Below, piece after piece: positions 1 through 6,272 of a stretch of 9,853 bases of DNA; positions within the stretch are counted from its first letter, which is position 1; the number at the start of each line of letters is the position of its first letter. Under the pieces are notes generated by a model. The model did no database searches. It worked only from the letters and a program-made list of their open reading frames with translations, and was not told the DNA's origin. This DNA comes from Lentisphaeria bacterium (GTDB lineage: Bacteria; Verrucomicrobiota; Lentisphaeria; Victivallales; UBA1829): the NCBI GenBank assembly GCA_017540385.1, contig JAFYBD010000116.1, positions 1 through 9,853 of the forward strand. Reading direction: 5' to 3'. Position numbers and translations under genes: made by a program.

Positions 1-3000
1 CACGAGCGTCTGCTGGGCTTCCGCGATGCCGAGTTCCCACGGGAGTCCGGCGTGCTTGATGCTGGTGAGCGGGGAGGCCCCGGTGCCGCCGTCGTGGCCG
101 GAGATCAGCACCACGTCAGCGTGCGCCTTGGCGACGCCCGCGGCGACCGTGCCGACGCCGAGCTCGGAGACGAGCTTCACGGAGATGCGCGCCTTCGGGT
201 TCGCGTTGCGGAGGTCGTAAATGAGCTGGGCCAGGTCCTCGATGGAGTAGATGTCGTGGTGCGGCGGCGGGGAGATCAAGGTCACGCCGGGCATGGCGTG
301 ACGGATCTTCGCGACGAATTCGTTGACCTTGTGGCCGGGCAGCTGGCCGCCTTCGCCGGGCTTGGCCCCCTGCGCCATCTTGATCTGGATGTCGCGGGCG
401 TTGCGGAGGTATTCGATCGTGACGCCGAAGCGTCCGCTGGCGACCTGCTTGATGGCGGAATTGAAGTCCGTGCCGAAGCGTTCGGAGTTCTCGCCGCCTT
501 CGCCGCTGTTGCTCATCGCGCCGACGGCGTTCATGGCGGCGGCGATGCACTCGTGCGCCTCCGGGCTGAGGGAGCCGAGGCTCATCGCGCCGGAGACGAA
601 TTTCTTCATGATGCTCTCCACGCTCTCGACCTCGTTCACGGAGATCGCGTGGACTTTTTTGAACTGGAAGAGGCCGCGGAGCGTGCACAGGCGGTGCGCC
701 TGGTCGTCGATCAGGCGGCTGTATTCCTTGAACTTGCCGTAGTCTCCGCCCTGGACGGCCAGGCGGAACGTGCTCAGGGATTCCGGGGTCCACAGGTGGG
801 CCTCGCCGTCCTTGCGGAAGCGGTACTGGCCGCCGCCGGGGAGCAGGGGGGATGTGGCGCAATCGGCCGCGACGGCTCTCTGCACGGCCTCGTGCGCGAT
901 CTCGGCCAGGCCCACGCCGCCGACCCTGCTGGCGGTCCCGGGCAGGAATTCGCGCAGGAAATCCTGGTTGAGGCCGACCGCCTCGAACGCCTGGGCGGAA
1001 CGGTAGCTGCGGAGCGTGGAGATGCCCAGCTTCGACATGATCTTCAGCAGGCCCTTGTCGACGGCCTGGATGTAATTGCCCGCGGCGGTCACCGGATCGA
1101 GCGCGACCGCGCCGGAGTTCGCGAGGTCCGTCACCGTGGCAAGCGCGAGGTACGGATTGACGGCGGTCGCGCCGTAGCCCAGCAGCAGCGCGAAGTGCAT
1201 CACCTCGCGGACTTCGCCCGACTGCACGATCAGCCCGGTTTCGGGACGCAGGTCGGCGTCGATCAGCGCGCGGTTCACGGCGGAACAGGACAGCAGGCTC
1301 GGGATGGCCGCTTCGCCCTTCGGCAGATCGCGGTCGGAGAGGATCAGGATGTGTTCGCCGGCCTTCGCGGCGGCCACGGCCTCTTCGGAGAGGCGTTTCA
1401 GCGCGTCGCGGAGCGCGCTTTCCCCGCCGTTCGCGGCGAATCCGCAGGAGAGCGTGTGCGAATGATACCCCTGCGCGCCGAAATTCTGCAGGTGGTGCAG
1501 TTCGTCGTCGGTCAGGACCGGGCGGCGCAGCTTGATGAGCCGGGCGTGTTCCGGCGTCTCCTCGAGGATGTTCCCGCGGTTGCCGATGTAGGTCATCAGG
1601 CTCATCACGAGTTCCTCGCGGATCGGGTCGATCGGGGGATTCGTGACCTGCGCGAAGAGCTGTTTGAAATACTGGAAGAGCAGTTGGGGGCGCTCCGAGA
1701 GCACGGCCAGTGCGGCGTCGTTGCCCATGGATCCGACCGGCTCCTTGCCCTGTTCGGCCATCGGCTTCAGGATCACGTCCATGTCCTCGCGGGTGTAACC
1801 GAAGAAACGCTGCGAATTCGTGAGGTCGCCCACGGGACGCGACGCCGTGATGTCGGTGAAGAGTCCGTGCACGGAGAGGCGGTTCTCCTCCACCCAGCGG
1901 CGGTACGGTTTGCTGCGCGCCAGGCGGTTCTTCACCTCGGAATCCGGCACGATGCGGTGGTTCTCCATGTCGAGCAGGATGATCTCGCCGGGTTTCAGGC
2001 GGCCCTTCAGCTCGACTTCCTCGGCCGGGATGTCCAGCACGCCGGTCTCGCTGGCGAGCACGAAGAGCCCGTCTTTACATTTTGTGTACCGCGCCGGACG
2101 CAGACCGTTGCGGTCGAGGATCGCGCCTGCGTTCACGCCGTCGGAGAACGCGATTGCGGCGGGACCGTCCCACGGCTCCATGAGCGCGGAGTGGTACTCG
2201 AAGAACCCGCGCACGTCGCGTCCCATATAGTATTTCGCGCCCCAGGCCTGGGGGATCAGCATCAGCATGGCGTGTTCCGGCGAACGCCCCGCCGCGACCA
2301 GCAGTTCGAACATGTTGTCGAGCGACGCGGAATCGCTCTGCCCGGGCTCGATGAGCGGCAGCAGTTTCGCGAGGTCGTCGCCGAAGAGCGGACTTTTCAG
2401 GAGACGTTCGCGGGCGCGCATGGCGTTCAGGTTGCCGCGCAGGGTGTTGATCTCGCCGTTGTGCGCGAGGTAGCGGAAGGGATGCGCCAGCTGCCACGTC
2501 GGGAACGTATTCGTGCTGTAGCGCTGGTGCACGATCGCCAGACGCGACTGGAAGAGCGGATCGTCGAGGTCGGGATAGAACGCCTCGAGCTGGGTCGCCA
2601 GCAGGAGCCCCTTGTACACGATGCTCCGGGACGACATGCTGCAGATGTAGAGGTCGAGCTTGCGTTTCTCGATCAGGCGGCGCATCACGAAAAGCTTGCG
2701 TTCGAACGCCGCGTTGTCCTCGAATCCGCGTCCGTCGATGAAGAGCTGGCGGATCACCGGCATGTTTTTCCGCGCCGTCCGGCCGATCTTCTCCGGCACG
2801 ACGGGCACTTCGCGCCAGCCGAGCACGCCGCCGCCTTCTTCGCGGACGACCTGCTCCACCTCGGATTCGGTTCCGAGGCCGCCGAAGATCATGGCCACGG
2901 CGTATTTGCCGGCTTCGGGCAGCTTCACGCCCGATTTCGCCCGGAAGAATTCGTCGGGCATGGAGAGCAGCAGCCCCGCGCCGTCGCCGGTTTCCGGGTC

Positions 3001-3174
3001 GCTGCCCGCCGCGCCGCGGTGCATCAGACGGCACAGGATCGTGATGCCCTTGGTCACAATATCGTGCGAAGCGCGTCCATTGAGGTCTGCCACCATGCCG
3101 ACGCCGCATGCGTCGTGTTCCTGCCGCGGGTCGTACAGTCCCTGCGGCTGCTGTCGGAAGATTTGCTGAGCCAT
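1..3174 (-). CDS. gltB: Glutamate synthase large subunit, N-terminal 1058 residues (3' end beyond left edge)
   Basis: Large subunit of glutamate synthase (GOGAT), which transfers the amide of glutamine to 2-oxoglutarate to give two glutamates in the cytoplasm. Translated from the ATG at 3174, the frame stays open to the window edge. Visible parts: a class II glutaminase domain with HDACGVG placing the nucleophile at Cys23 (so a 22-residue propeptide would be removed), HQRYSTN at 216-222 and HNGEIN at 238-243; a central domain; then an FMN/synthase domain with SGAMSLGS at 861-868, SNSGEGGE shortly after, PPPHHDIYSIEDL at 969-981 and GHDGGTGAS ending at 1034. Family members are about 1500 residues, so about 450 residues are missing, including the 3Fe-4S cysteines and the C-terminal beta-helix. 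The start is supported by a purine-rich AAAGG about 9 nt upstream. It is transcribed divergently from the PurF-like/car operon. No gltD partner is visible. Family assignment is very secure. Confidence 0.97.
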   Translation of the reverse strand, partial: MAQQIFRQQPQGLYDPRQEHDACGVGMVADLNGRASHDIVTKGITILCRLMHRGAAGSDPETGDGAGLLLSMPDEFFRAKSGVKLPEAGKYAVAMIFGGLGTESEVEQVVREEGGGVLGWREVPVVPEKIGRTARKNMPVIRQLFIDGRGFEDNAAFERKLFVMRRLIEKRKLDLYICSMSSRSIVYKGLLLATQLEAFYPDLDDPLFQSRLAIVHQRYSTNTFPTWQLAHPFRYLAHNGEINTLRGNLNAMRARERLLKSPLFGDDLAKLLPLIEPGQSDSASLDNMFELLVAAGRSPEHAMLMLIPQAWGAKYYMGRDVRGFFEYHSALMEPWDGPAAIAFSDGVNAGAILDRNGLRPARYTKCKDGLFVLASETGVLDIPAEEVELKGRLKPGEIILLDMENHRIVPDSEVKNRLARSKPYRRWVEENRLSVHGLFTDITASRPVGDLTNSQRFFGYTREDMDVILKPMAEQGKEPVGSMGNDAALAVLSERPQLLFQYFKQLFAQVTNPPIDPIREELVMSLMTYIGNRGNILEETPEHARLIKLRRPVLTDDELHHLQNFGAQGYHSHTLSCGFAANGGESALRDALKRLSEEAVAAAKAGEHILILSDRDLPKGEAAIPSLLSCSAVNRALIDADLRPETGLIVQSGEVREVMHFALLLGYGATAVNPYLALATVTDLANSGAVALDPVTAAGNYIQAVDKGLLKIMSKLGISTLRSYRSAQAFEAVGLNQDFLREFLPGTASRVGGVGLAEIAHEAVQRAVAADCATSPLLPGGGQYRFRKDGEAHLWTPESLSTFRLAVQGGDYGKFKEYSRLIDDQAHRLCTLRGLFQFKKVHAISVNEVESVESIMKKFVSGAMSLGSLSPEAHECIAAAMNAVGAMSNSGEGGENSERFGTDFNSAIKQVASGRFGVTIEYLRNARDIQIKMAQGAKPGEGGQLPGHKVNEFVAKIRHAMPGVTLISPPPHHDIYSIEDLAQLIYDLRNANPKARISVKLVSELGVGTVAAGVAKAHADVVLISGHDGGTGASPLTSIKHAGLPWELGIAEAQQTLV

Positions 3175-3227
3175 TTTATTACCTTTCCATATCGCGTGTG
3201 TGTGATTCGAATTGTTTTCCGGTCATG

Positions 3228-3244
3228 AGCATTTCCCGTGCCAA
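3228..3244 (-). promoter_or_regulatory. Sigma-54 (-24/-12) promoter of gltB
   Basis: On the minus strand this reads TTGGCACGggaaATGCT. The established sigma-54 consensus is YTGGCACG, four variable bases, then TTGCW. The match is complete in the -24 block and differs at one base in the -12 block, and the invariant GG and GC are ten bases apart as required. This predicts transcription starting near 3217 and a leader of about 43 nt before the gltB ATG. Sigma-54 promoters need an ATP-driven enhancer-binding activator such as NtrC. Orientation, position and a near-identical partner facing the other way make chance unlikely; no experimental evidence exists here. Confidence 0.82.
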
Positions 3245-3257
3245 TCTTTCATCCAGC

Positions 3258-3266
3258 GTAAAACCG
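3258..3266 (+). repeat. GTAAAACCG repeat, copy 1 (candidate enhancer site)
   Basis: A nine-base word, GTAAAACCG, that recurs exactly at 3319-3327. It lies between the two sigma-54 promoters, centred about 118 bp upstream of the predicted plus-strand start. That is within the usual working distance for an enhancer-binding activator. It does not match the enterobacterial NtrC site (TGCAC...GTGCA), so the binding protein is unknown. Confidence 0.4.
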
Positions 3267-3313
3267 CCGCACGGCATTACAAAAACCGTAAATGAAAAAC
3301 GCGTCGATTACAT

Positions 3314-3341
3314 GTTTTGTAAAACCGTGCCCCCGTTTTAC
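3314..3341. promoter_or_regulatory. GTAAAAC dyad, candidate enhancer-binding-protein site
   Basis: Two overlapping dyads: GTTTTGTAAAAC at 3314-3325 (five-base perfect arms), and GTAAAAC at 3319-3325 facing GTTTTAC at 3335-3341 (seven-base perfect arms, nine-base spacer). The second GTAAAACCG copy sits at 3319-3327, 61 bp from the first, close to six helical turns. The element is centred about 111 bp upstream of the predicted gltB start, so it could act as the enhancer for the opposite-side promoter. The assignment rests only on symmetry and position. Confidence 0.45.
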
Positions 3342-3352
3342 CCTCAAACCGA

Positions 3353-3369
3353 TTGGCACGTTTTATGCT
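3353..3369 (+). promoter_or_regulatory. Sigma-54 (-24/-12) promoter of the PurF-like/carA/pyrG/carB operon
   Basis: This reads TTGGCACGttttATGCT, identical to the gltB-facing promoter except for the four non-conserved spacer bases. GG and GC are separated by exactly ten bases. The predicted start is near 3380, giving a leader of about 54 nt to the ATG at 3434. As the junctions downstream are nearly gapless, this is the likely main promoter for all four plus-strand genes. This would place pyrimidine and carbamoyl phosphate synthesis under nitrogen-type control, which is an inference from the promoter class. Confidence 0.82.
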
Positions 3370-3376
3370 CCCCTCA

Positions 3377-3406
3377 CGACAAATAGCTTTTCGTCAAATT
3401 GCTTTT
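3377..3406 (+). repeat. 15-bp tandem repeat in the operon leader
   Basis: Two adjacent 15-base units, CGACAAATAGCTTTT and CGTCAAATTGCTTTT, differ at two positions, both A to T. They begin at the predicted transcription start and end just before the ribosome binding site. Read in the frame of the downstream gene, each would encode Arg-Gln-Ile-Ala-Phe, with both differences synonymous. I nevertheless regard the region as leader, because there is no good start codon or ribosome binding site before it. It could be a recent slippage duplication or a protein-binding site. Confidence 0.55.
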
Positions 3407-3416
3407 CCCCGCACAG

Positions 3417-3423
3417 AAAGGAG
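3417..3423 (+). promoter_or_regulatory. Ribosome binding site of the PurF-like gene
   Basis: AAAGGAG ends ten bases before the ATG at 3434. It decides the start: the same frame is open back to a TTG at 3353, but that TTG lies inside the sigma-54 -24 element and upstream of the predicted transcript start. The ATG gives a plausible 8-residue propeptide before the nucleophile Cys9. Confidence 0.8.
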
Positions 3424-3433
3424 TTCCGGGTTT

Positions 3434-5155
3434 ATGTCTGATGCGGTCAAACACGAATGTGCGGTCGCTTTGCTCCGTCTCCGCAAGCCGTCCGAATACT
3501 ATTTCAGCAAATACGGCAGCGCCGACTACGGATTCAGCAAGATGGCCCTGCTGCTCGAAAAACAGCACAACCGGGGACAGGATGGCGCGGGGATCGCGTC
3601 GCTGAACCTGGCCCCGGAACCGGGCGCCCCGGCCTACGCGGTGGAACGCTCCGCCGCGTCGGAAGACCCCCTGGCCGATCTGCTCGGACGCTGCGGCGGT
3701 CAGCCGGGTTTCGACGGGGGGCTCCTGCTGGGGCATCTCCGGTACGCGACCTACGGCCGACACGAGGTTTCCGCGTGCCATCCTTTCGTCCACGATTCCT
3801 GCTGCCTCAGGCGGACGCTGCTGCTGGCGGGCAATTTCAACCTCACCTCCGCCGGGGACCTCTTCGACAAGTTCCTGAAGCTGGGACATCATCCGAAGAG
3901 CCGCGCCGACGGCTACCTGATCCTCCAGACCATCGCGCATTATCTGGAGCAGGACTCGAACCTGCATCCGGGCACGCCCGACTGGGCGAAGATCCTCCGG
4001 CAGGCGTTGAACGAGCTCGACGGCGCGTTCACCCTCTGCGGCTTCAACGGTCTGGGCGACGCCTTCGCCATCCGGGACCCTCATGCGATCCGTCCCGGAT
4101 ATTTTTATTTTGACGACGAGGTCTTCACGGCGGCCAGCGAACGCCCCGCGATCCAGGCGGCGTTCGACTGCTCCACCTCCGAAGTCATGGAGCTCCCGCC
4201 GGGCAAGGCCGTCATCGCACGGGCCGACGGCGGCGTGGAGATACTCGACTGCCTCGATCCGGCGGAACGCCGCAGCTGCGTCTTCGAGCGGATCTATTTC
4301 TCGCGTCCGAACGACGCCGACGTCCACCGCGAACGCCGTCACCTCGGCAAAGCGCTCGTCCCGGCGGTCGTCCAGGCCGCCGACGGCGATTTCGACAATA
4401 CGTTCTTCAGCTGTATCCCGAACTCCGCCCGCGTGAGCTTCCTCGGCATGCTCGAGACGCTCATCCCGCTTGCGTCCCATCAGGACAGGACGGTCCGGTT
4501 CGGCGAGGTCGCGATCAAGGACGCGAAGTTCCGCACGTTCATCGCCGACGCCGACAGCCGCAAGGAACTCTACATGCACGTGTACGACGTGACCTACGGC
4601 CTGATCCGCCCCGGAACGGACACGCTCGTGGTCGTGGACGACTCCATCGTCCGCGGCAATACCATGCGGAACGCGATCCTGCCGATCCTGGACCGTCTGG
4701 GCCCGAAACGCATCATCGTGGCGAGCTCGGCGCCCCCGGTCAAATACCCCGACTGCTACGGCATCGACATGGCGTCGGCGGGCGACCTGGTGGCATTCCG
4801 CGCCGCCGTCTCCATCCTGAAGAAGACCGGGCGGGCCGACCTGCTGAAGAAAGCCTGCGAATCCGCGAAGAAGGCCCTGAAGCGCTCCGGCCCCTGCGAC
4901 AATCACGTGCGCGAAATCTACGACGCGATCCCCGAGGAGGACCTGCACCGGGAGATCGCGCTGCTGCTGACCCCGCCGGGCCTGAAGGCCGAACTCCGCG
5001 TGGTCTACCAGACCGTGGATTCGCTGCGCTCCTGCTGCCCGGATTATCCCGGCGACTGGTATTTCACCGGGGACTATCCCACGCCGGGCGGATTCCGCAT
5101 GGTGAACCGCGCGCTGGTACTTTTCATGGAAAACAATCAGGTAAGAGCGTACTGA
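3434..5155 (+). CDS. purF: PurF-like glutamine phosphoribosyltransferase (amidophosphoribosyltransferase family), 573 aa
   Basis: By family this makes phosphoribosylamine from PRPP and glutamine, the first step of purine synthesis. An N-terminal class II glutaminase domain (about 9-290) is followed by a phosphoribosyltransferase domain (about 300-500). Glutaminase landmarks: HECAVALLRL with Cys9 as probable nucleophile, QHNRGQDGAG near 44-53, HLRYAT with Arg103, LAGNFNLTS with Asn134, and Asp159. The PRPP loop is VVVDDSIVRGNT at 399-410, followed by YPDCYGIDM at 438-446. It is about 70 residues longer than E. coli PurF. It departs from the classical enzyme in having Cys-Ala rather than Cys-Gly, HNRGQ rather than HRGQ, and Asn-Phe rather than Asn-Gly at the oxyanion hole. 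From memory, a similar divergent form precedes carAB in Bacteroidetes. It could therefore be a second paralogue with a different acceptor or a regulatory role. Family is secure; the exact reaction is less so. It ends 1 nt before carA. Confidence 0.88.
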   Translation: MSDAVKHECAVALLRLRKPSEYYFSKYGSADYGFSKMALLLEKQHNRGQDGAGIASLNLAPEPGAPAYAVERSAASEDPLADLLGRCGGQPGFDGGLLLGHLRYATYGRHEVSACHPFVHDSCCLRRTLLLAGNFNLTSAGDLFDKFLKLGHHPKSRADGYLILQTIAHYLEQDSNLHPGTPDWAKILRQALNELDGAFTLCGFNGLGDAFAIRDPHAIRPGYFYFDDEVFTAASERPAIQAAFDCSTSEVMELPPGKAVIARADGGVEILDCLDPAERRSCVFERIYFSRPNDADVHRERRHLGKALVPAVVQAADGDFDNTFFSCIPNSARVSFLGMLETLIPLASHQDRTVRFGEVAIKDAKFRTFIADADSRKELYMHVYDVTYGLIRPGTDTLVVVDDSIVRGNTMRNAILPILDRLGPKRIIVASSAPPVKYPDCYGIDMASAGDLVAFRAAVSILKKTGRADLLKKACESAKKALKRSGPCDNHVREIYDAIPEEDLHREIALLLTPPGLKAELRVVYQTVDSLRSCCPDYPGDWYFTGDYPTPGGFRMVNRALVLFMENNQVRAY

Positions 5156-5156
5156 T

Positions 5157-6272
5157 ATGAACGATTTCAAGGAGATTTGGAAACTTCAGAGGGAGAAACG
5201 GGCGTTTCTCGCGCTGGCCGACGGCGCGATCTTCCGCGGATGGGCGTTCGGCCATCCGCGCGATTGCGTCGGCGAGGCCGTTTTCAACACCGGCATGACC
5301 GGCTACCAGGAGATCCTGTCCGATCCGTCTTACGCCGGGCAGTTCGTGACGCTCACGACCGCCGAGGTCGGAAACTACGGCTGCAATCAGGAGGACATGG
5401 AGTCCCGCGGGCTCTTCCTGAACGGTCTCGTGATCCAGGAACTGAACCCGGCTTCGAACTGGCGTTCCGCCGAGGATCTTTCGACATTCATGACGCGCCG
5501 CCGCAAGCCCGGTATCGCCGGCGTCGACACGCGCGCCCTCACGCTCCACCTGCGGAGCCACGGCAGCCAGAAGGCATACCTGCACGTGAGCGGCGAGGCC
5601 GTCACGGAGGCGGAGGCCGTGGAGCGCGCGCAAGCGTGGGACGGGCTCGACGGCAAGGATTACGCCTCGGTCGTGACGACTCCGGTCCCGTACGACTGGA
5701 ACGACTCCGGGCGGTTCCACGTGATCGTCTACGATTTCGGTGTCAAATACAACATCCTGCGGATGCTCGCCGCGCAGGACATTCGCGTGACGGTCGTCCC
5801 GGCCGCGACTCCGGCCGCCGAAGTCCTCGCGCGGAAACCGGACGGCGTGTTACTCTCCAACGGCCCCGCCGATCCCTCGGCCGTGACATACGCGATCGAC
5901 AACATCCGGGCGCTGCTCGGCAAAGTCCCGATGATGGGCATCTGCCTCGGCCACCAGCTGCTCGGACTGGCCTGCGGCGCGACGTGCAGCCGCCTCAAAT
6001 TCGGCCACCACGGATGCAATCACCCCGTGAAAAACATCCTGACCGGCGAGGTCGCCATCTCCAGCCAGAACCACAATTTCGCGCTGAGCGACCTGCCGCC
6101 GGAACTTGAACTCACGCACATCAATCTCAACGACAATACGATCGAAGGAATCCGGCACAGACGGCTCCCGGCGTTCAGCGTGCAGTACCACCCGGAGGCC
6201 GCTCCGGGACCGCACGACGCCGCGGCGCTCTTTGCGGCGTTCCGTCAAACCATGGAGGACAGCAGAATATGA
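5157..6272 (+). CDS. carA: Carbamoyl phosphate synthetase small (glutaminase) subunit, 371 aa
   Basis: Hydrolyses glutamine and channels ammonia to CarB for carbamoyl phosphate, the precursor of pyrimidines and arginine; acts as a CarA-CarB complex in the cytoplasm. The N-terminal CPSase domain is typical, with VGEAVFNTGMTGYQEILSDP at 38-57 and Ser58. The C-terminal class I glutaminase has GICLGHQ with nucleophile Cys263 and QYHPEA completing the triad with His345 and Glu347. Length matches the family (E. coli 382). Two differences near the active site: KFGHHGCNHP at 281-290 has Cys287 where Gly is usual, and SQNHNF at 303-308 has Asn307 where E. coli has a glutamine-contacting Gly. The start lies one base after the upstream stop and has only a weak, distant AGG, so translation probably depends on coupling to the PurF-like gene. 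Unusually, carB does not follow directly; pyrG intervenes. Confidence 0.97.
   Translation: MNDFKEIWKLQREKRAFLALADGAIFRGWAFGHPRDCVGEAVFNTGMTGYQEILSDPSYAGQFVTLTTAEVGNYGCNQEDMESRGLFLNGLVIQELNPASNWRSAEDLSTFMTRRRKPGIAGVDTRALTLHLRSHGSQKAYLHVSGEAVTEAEAVERAQAWDGLDGKDYASVVTTPVPYDWNDSGRFHVIVYDFGVKYNILRMLAAQDIRVTVVPAATPAAEVLARKPDGVLLSNGPADPSAVTYAIDNIRALLGKVPMMGICLGHQLLGLACGATCSRLKFGHHGCNHPVKNILTGEVAISSQNHNFALSDLPPELELTHINLNDNTIEGIRHRRLPAFSVQYHPEAAPGPHDAAALFAAFRQTMEDSRI
6254..6258 (+). promoter_or_regulatory. Ribosome binding site of pyrG inside the carA 3' end
   Basis: GGAGG lies ten bases before the pyrG ATG and within the last codons of carA. Together with the ATGA stop/start overlap at 6269-6272 it fixes the pyrG start and suggests coupled but independently strong initiation. 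Confidence 0.8.

Larger units (their letters stand above)
3175..3433. promoter_or_regulatory. Divergent intergenic control region between gltB and the PurF-like operon
   Basis: This 259-bp gap is visibly richer in A and T than the flanking genes and is the only substantial non-coding stretch in the window. It holds one sigma-54-type promoter in each direction, GTAAAAC-type repeats between them, a 15-bp tandem repeat in the plus-strand leader, and the ribosome binding sites of both flanking genes. I see no convincing rho-independent terminator, riboswitch or leader-peptide attenuator, and no credible small gene. Confidence 0.85.

Noticed and set aside
52..3228. 1058-codon open frame on the plus strand
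   Set aside because: It is the exact codon-register complement of gltB. The encoded protein is low-complexity, rich in Ala, Val, Arg, Asp and His, and has no recognisable domain, whereas the minus-strand frame is unmistakable glutamate synthase.
3265..3276. Short perfect dyad GCCG-CA-CGGC at 3266-3275 as a terminator or operator
   Set aside because: Four-base arms in GC-rich DNA are expected by chance, and there is no T-run for a terminator.
3353..3433. A 27-residue N-terminal extension of the PurF-like protein from a TTG at 3353
   Set aside because: The TTG is the first part of the sigma-54 -24 element and lies upstream of the predicted transcript start. The ATG at 3434 has a good ribosome binding site and leaves a propeptide of normal length before Cys9.
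3175..3433. Riboswitch, purine or pyrimidine attenuator, or small RNA gene in the intergenic region
   Set aside because: The predicted leaders are only about 43 and 54 nt, with no stable GC-rich stem followed by a T-run and no recognisable aptamer motif.
5153..5160. A separate promoter directly before carA
   Set aside because: There is only one base between the upstream stop and the carA start, and no sigma-54 or clear sigma-70 boxes are visible in the end of the PurF-like gene.
3374..5170. 598-codon open frame on the minus strand opposite the PurF-like gene
   Set aside because: An in-register shadow with no family resemblance; the plus strand has intact glutaminase and PRPP motifs.
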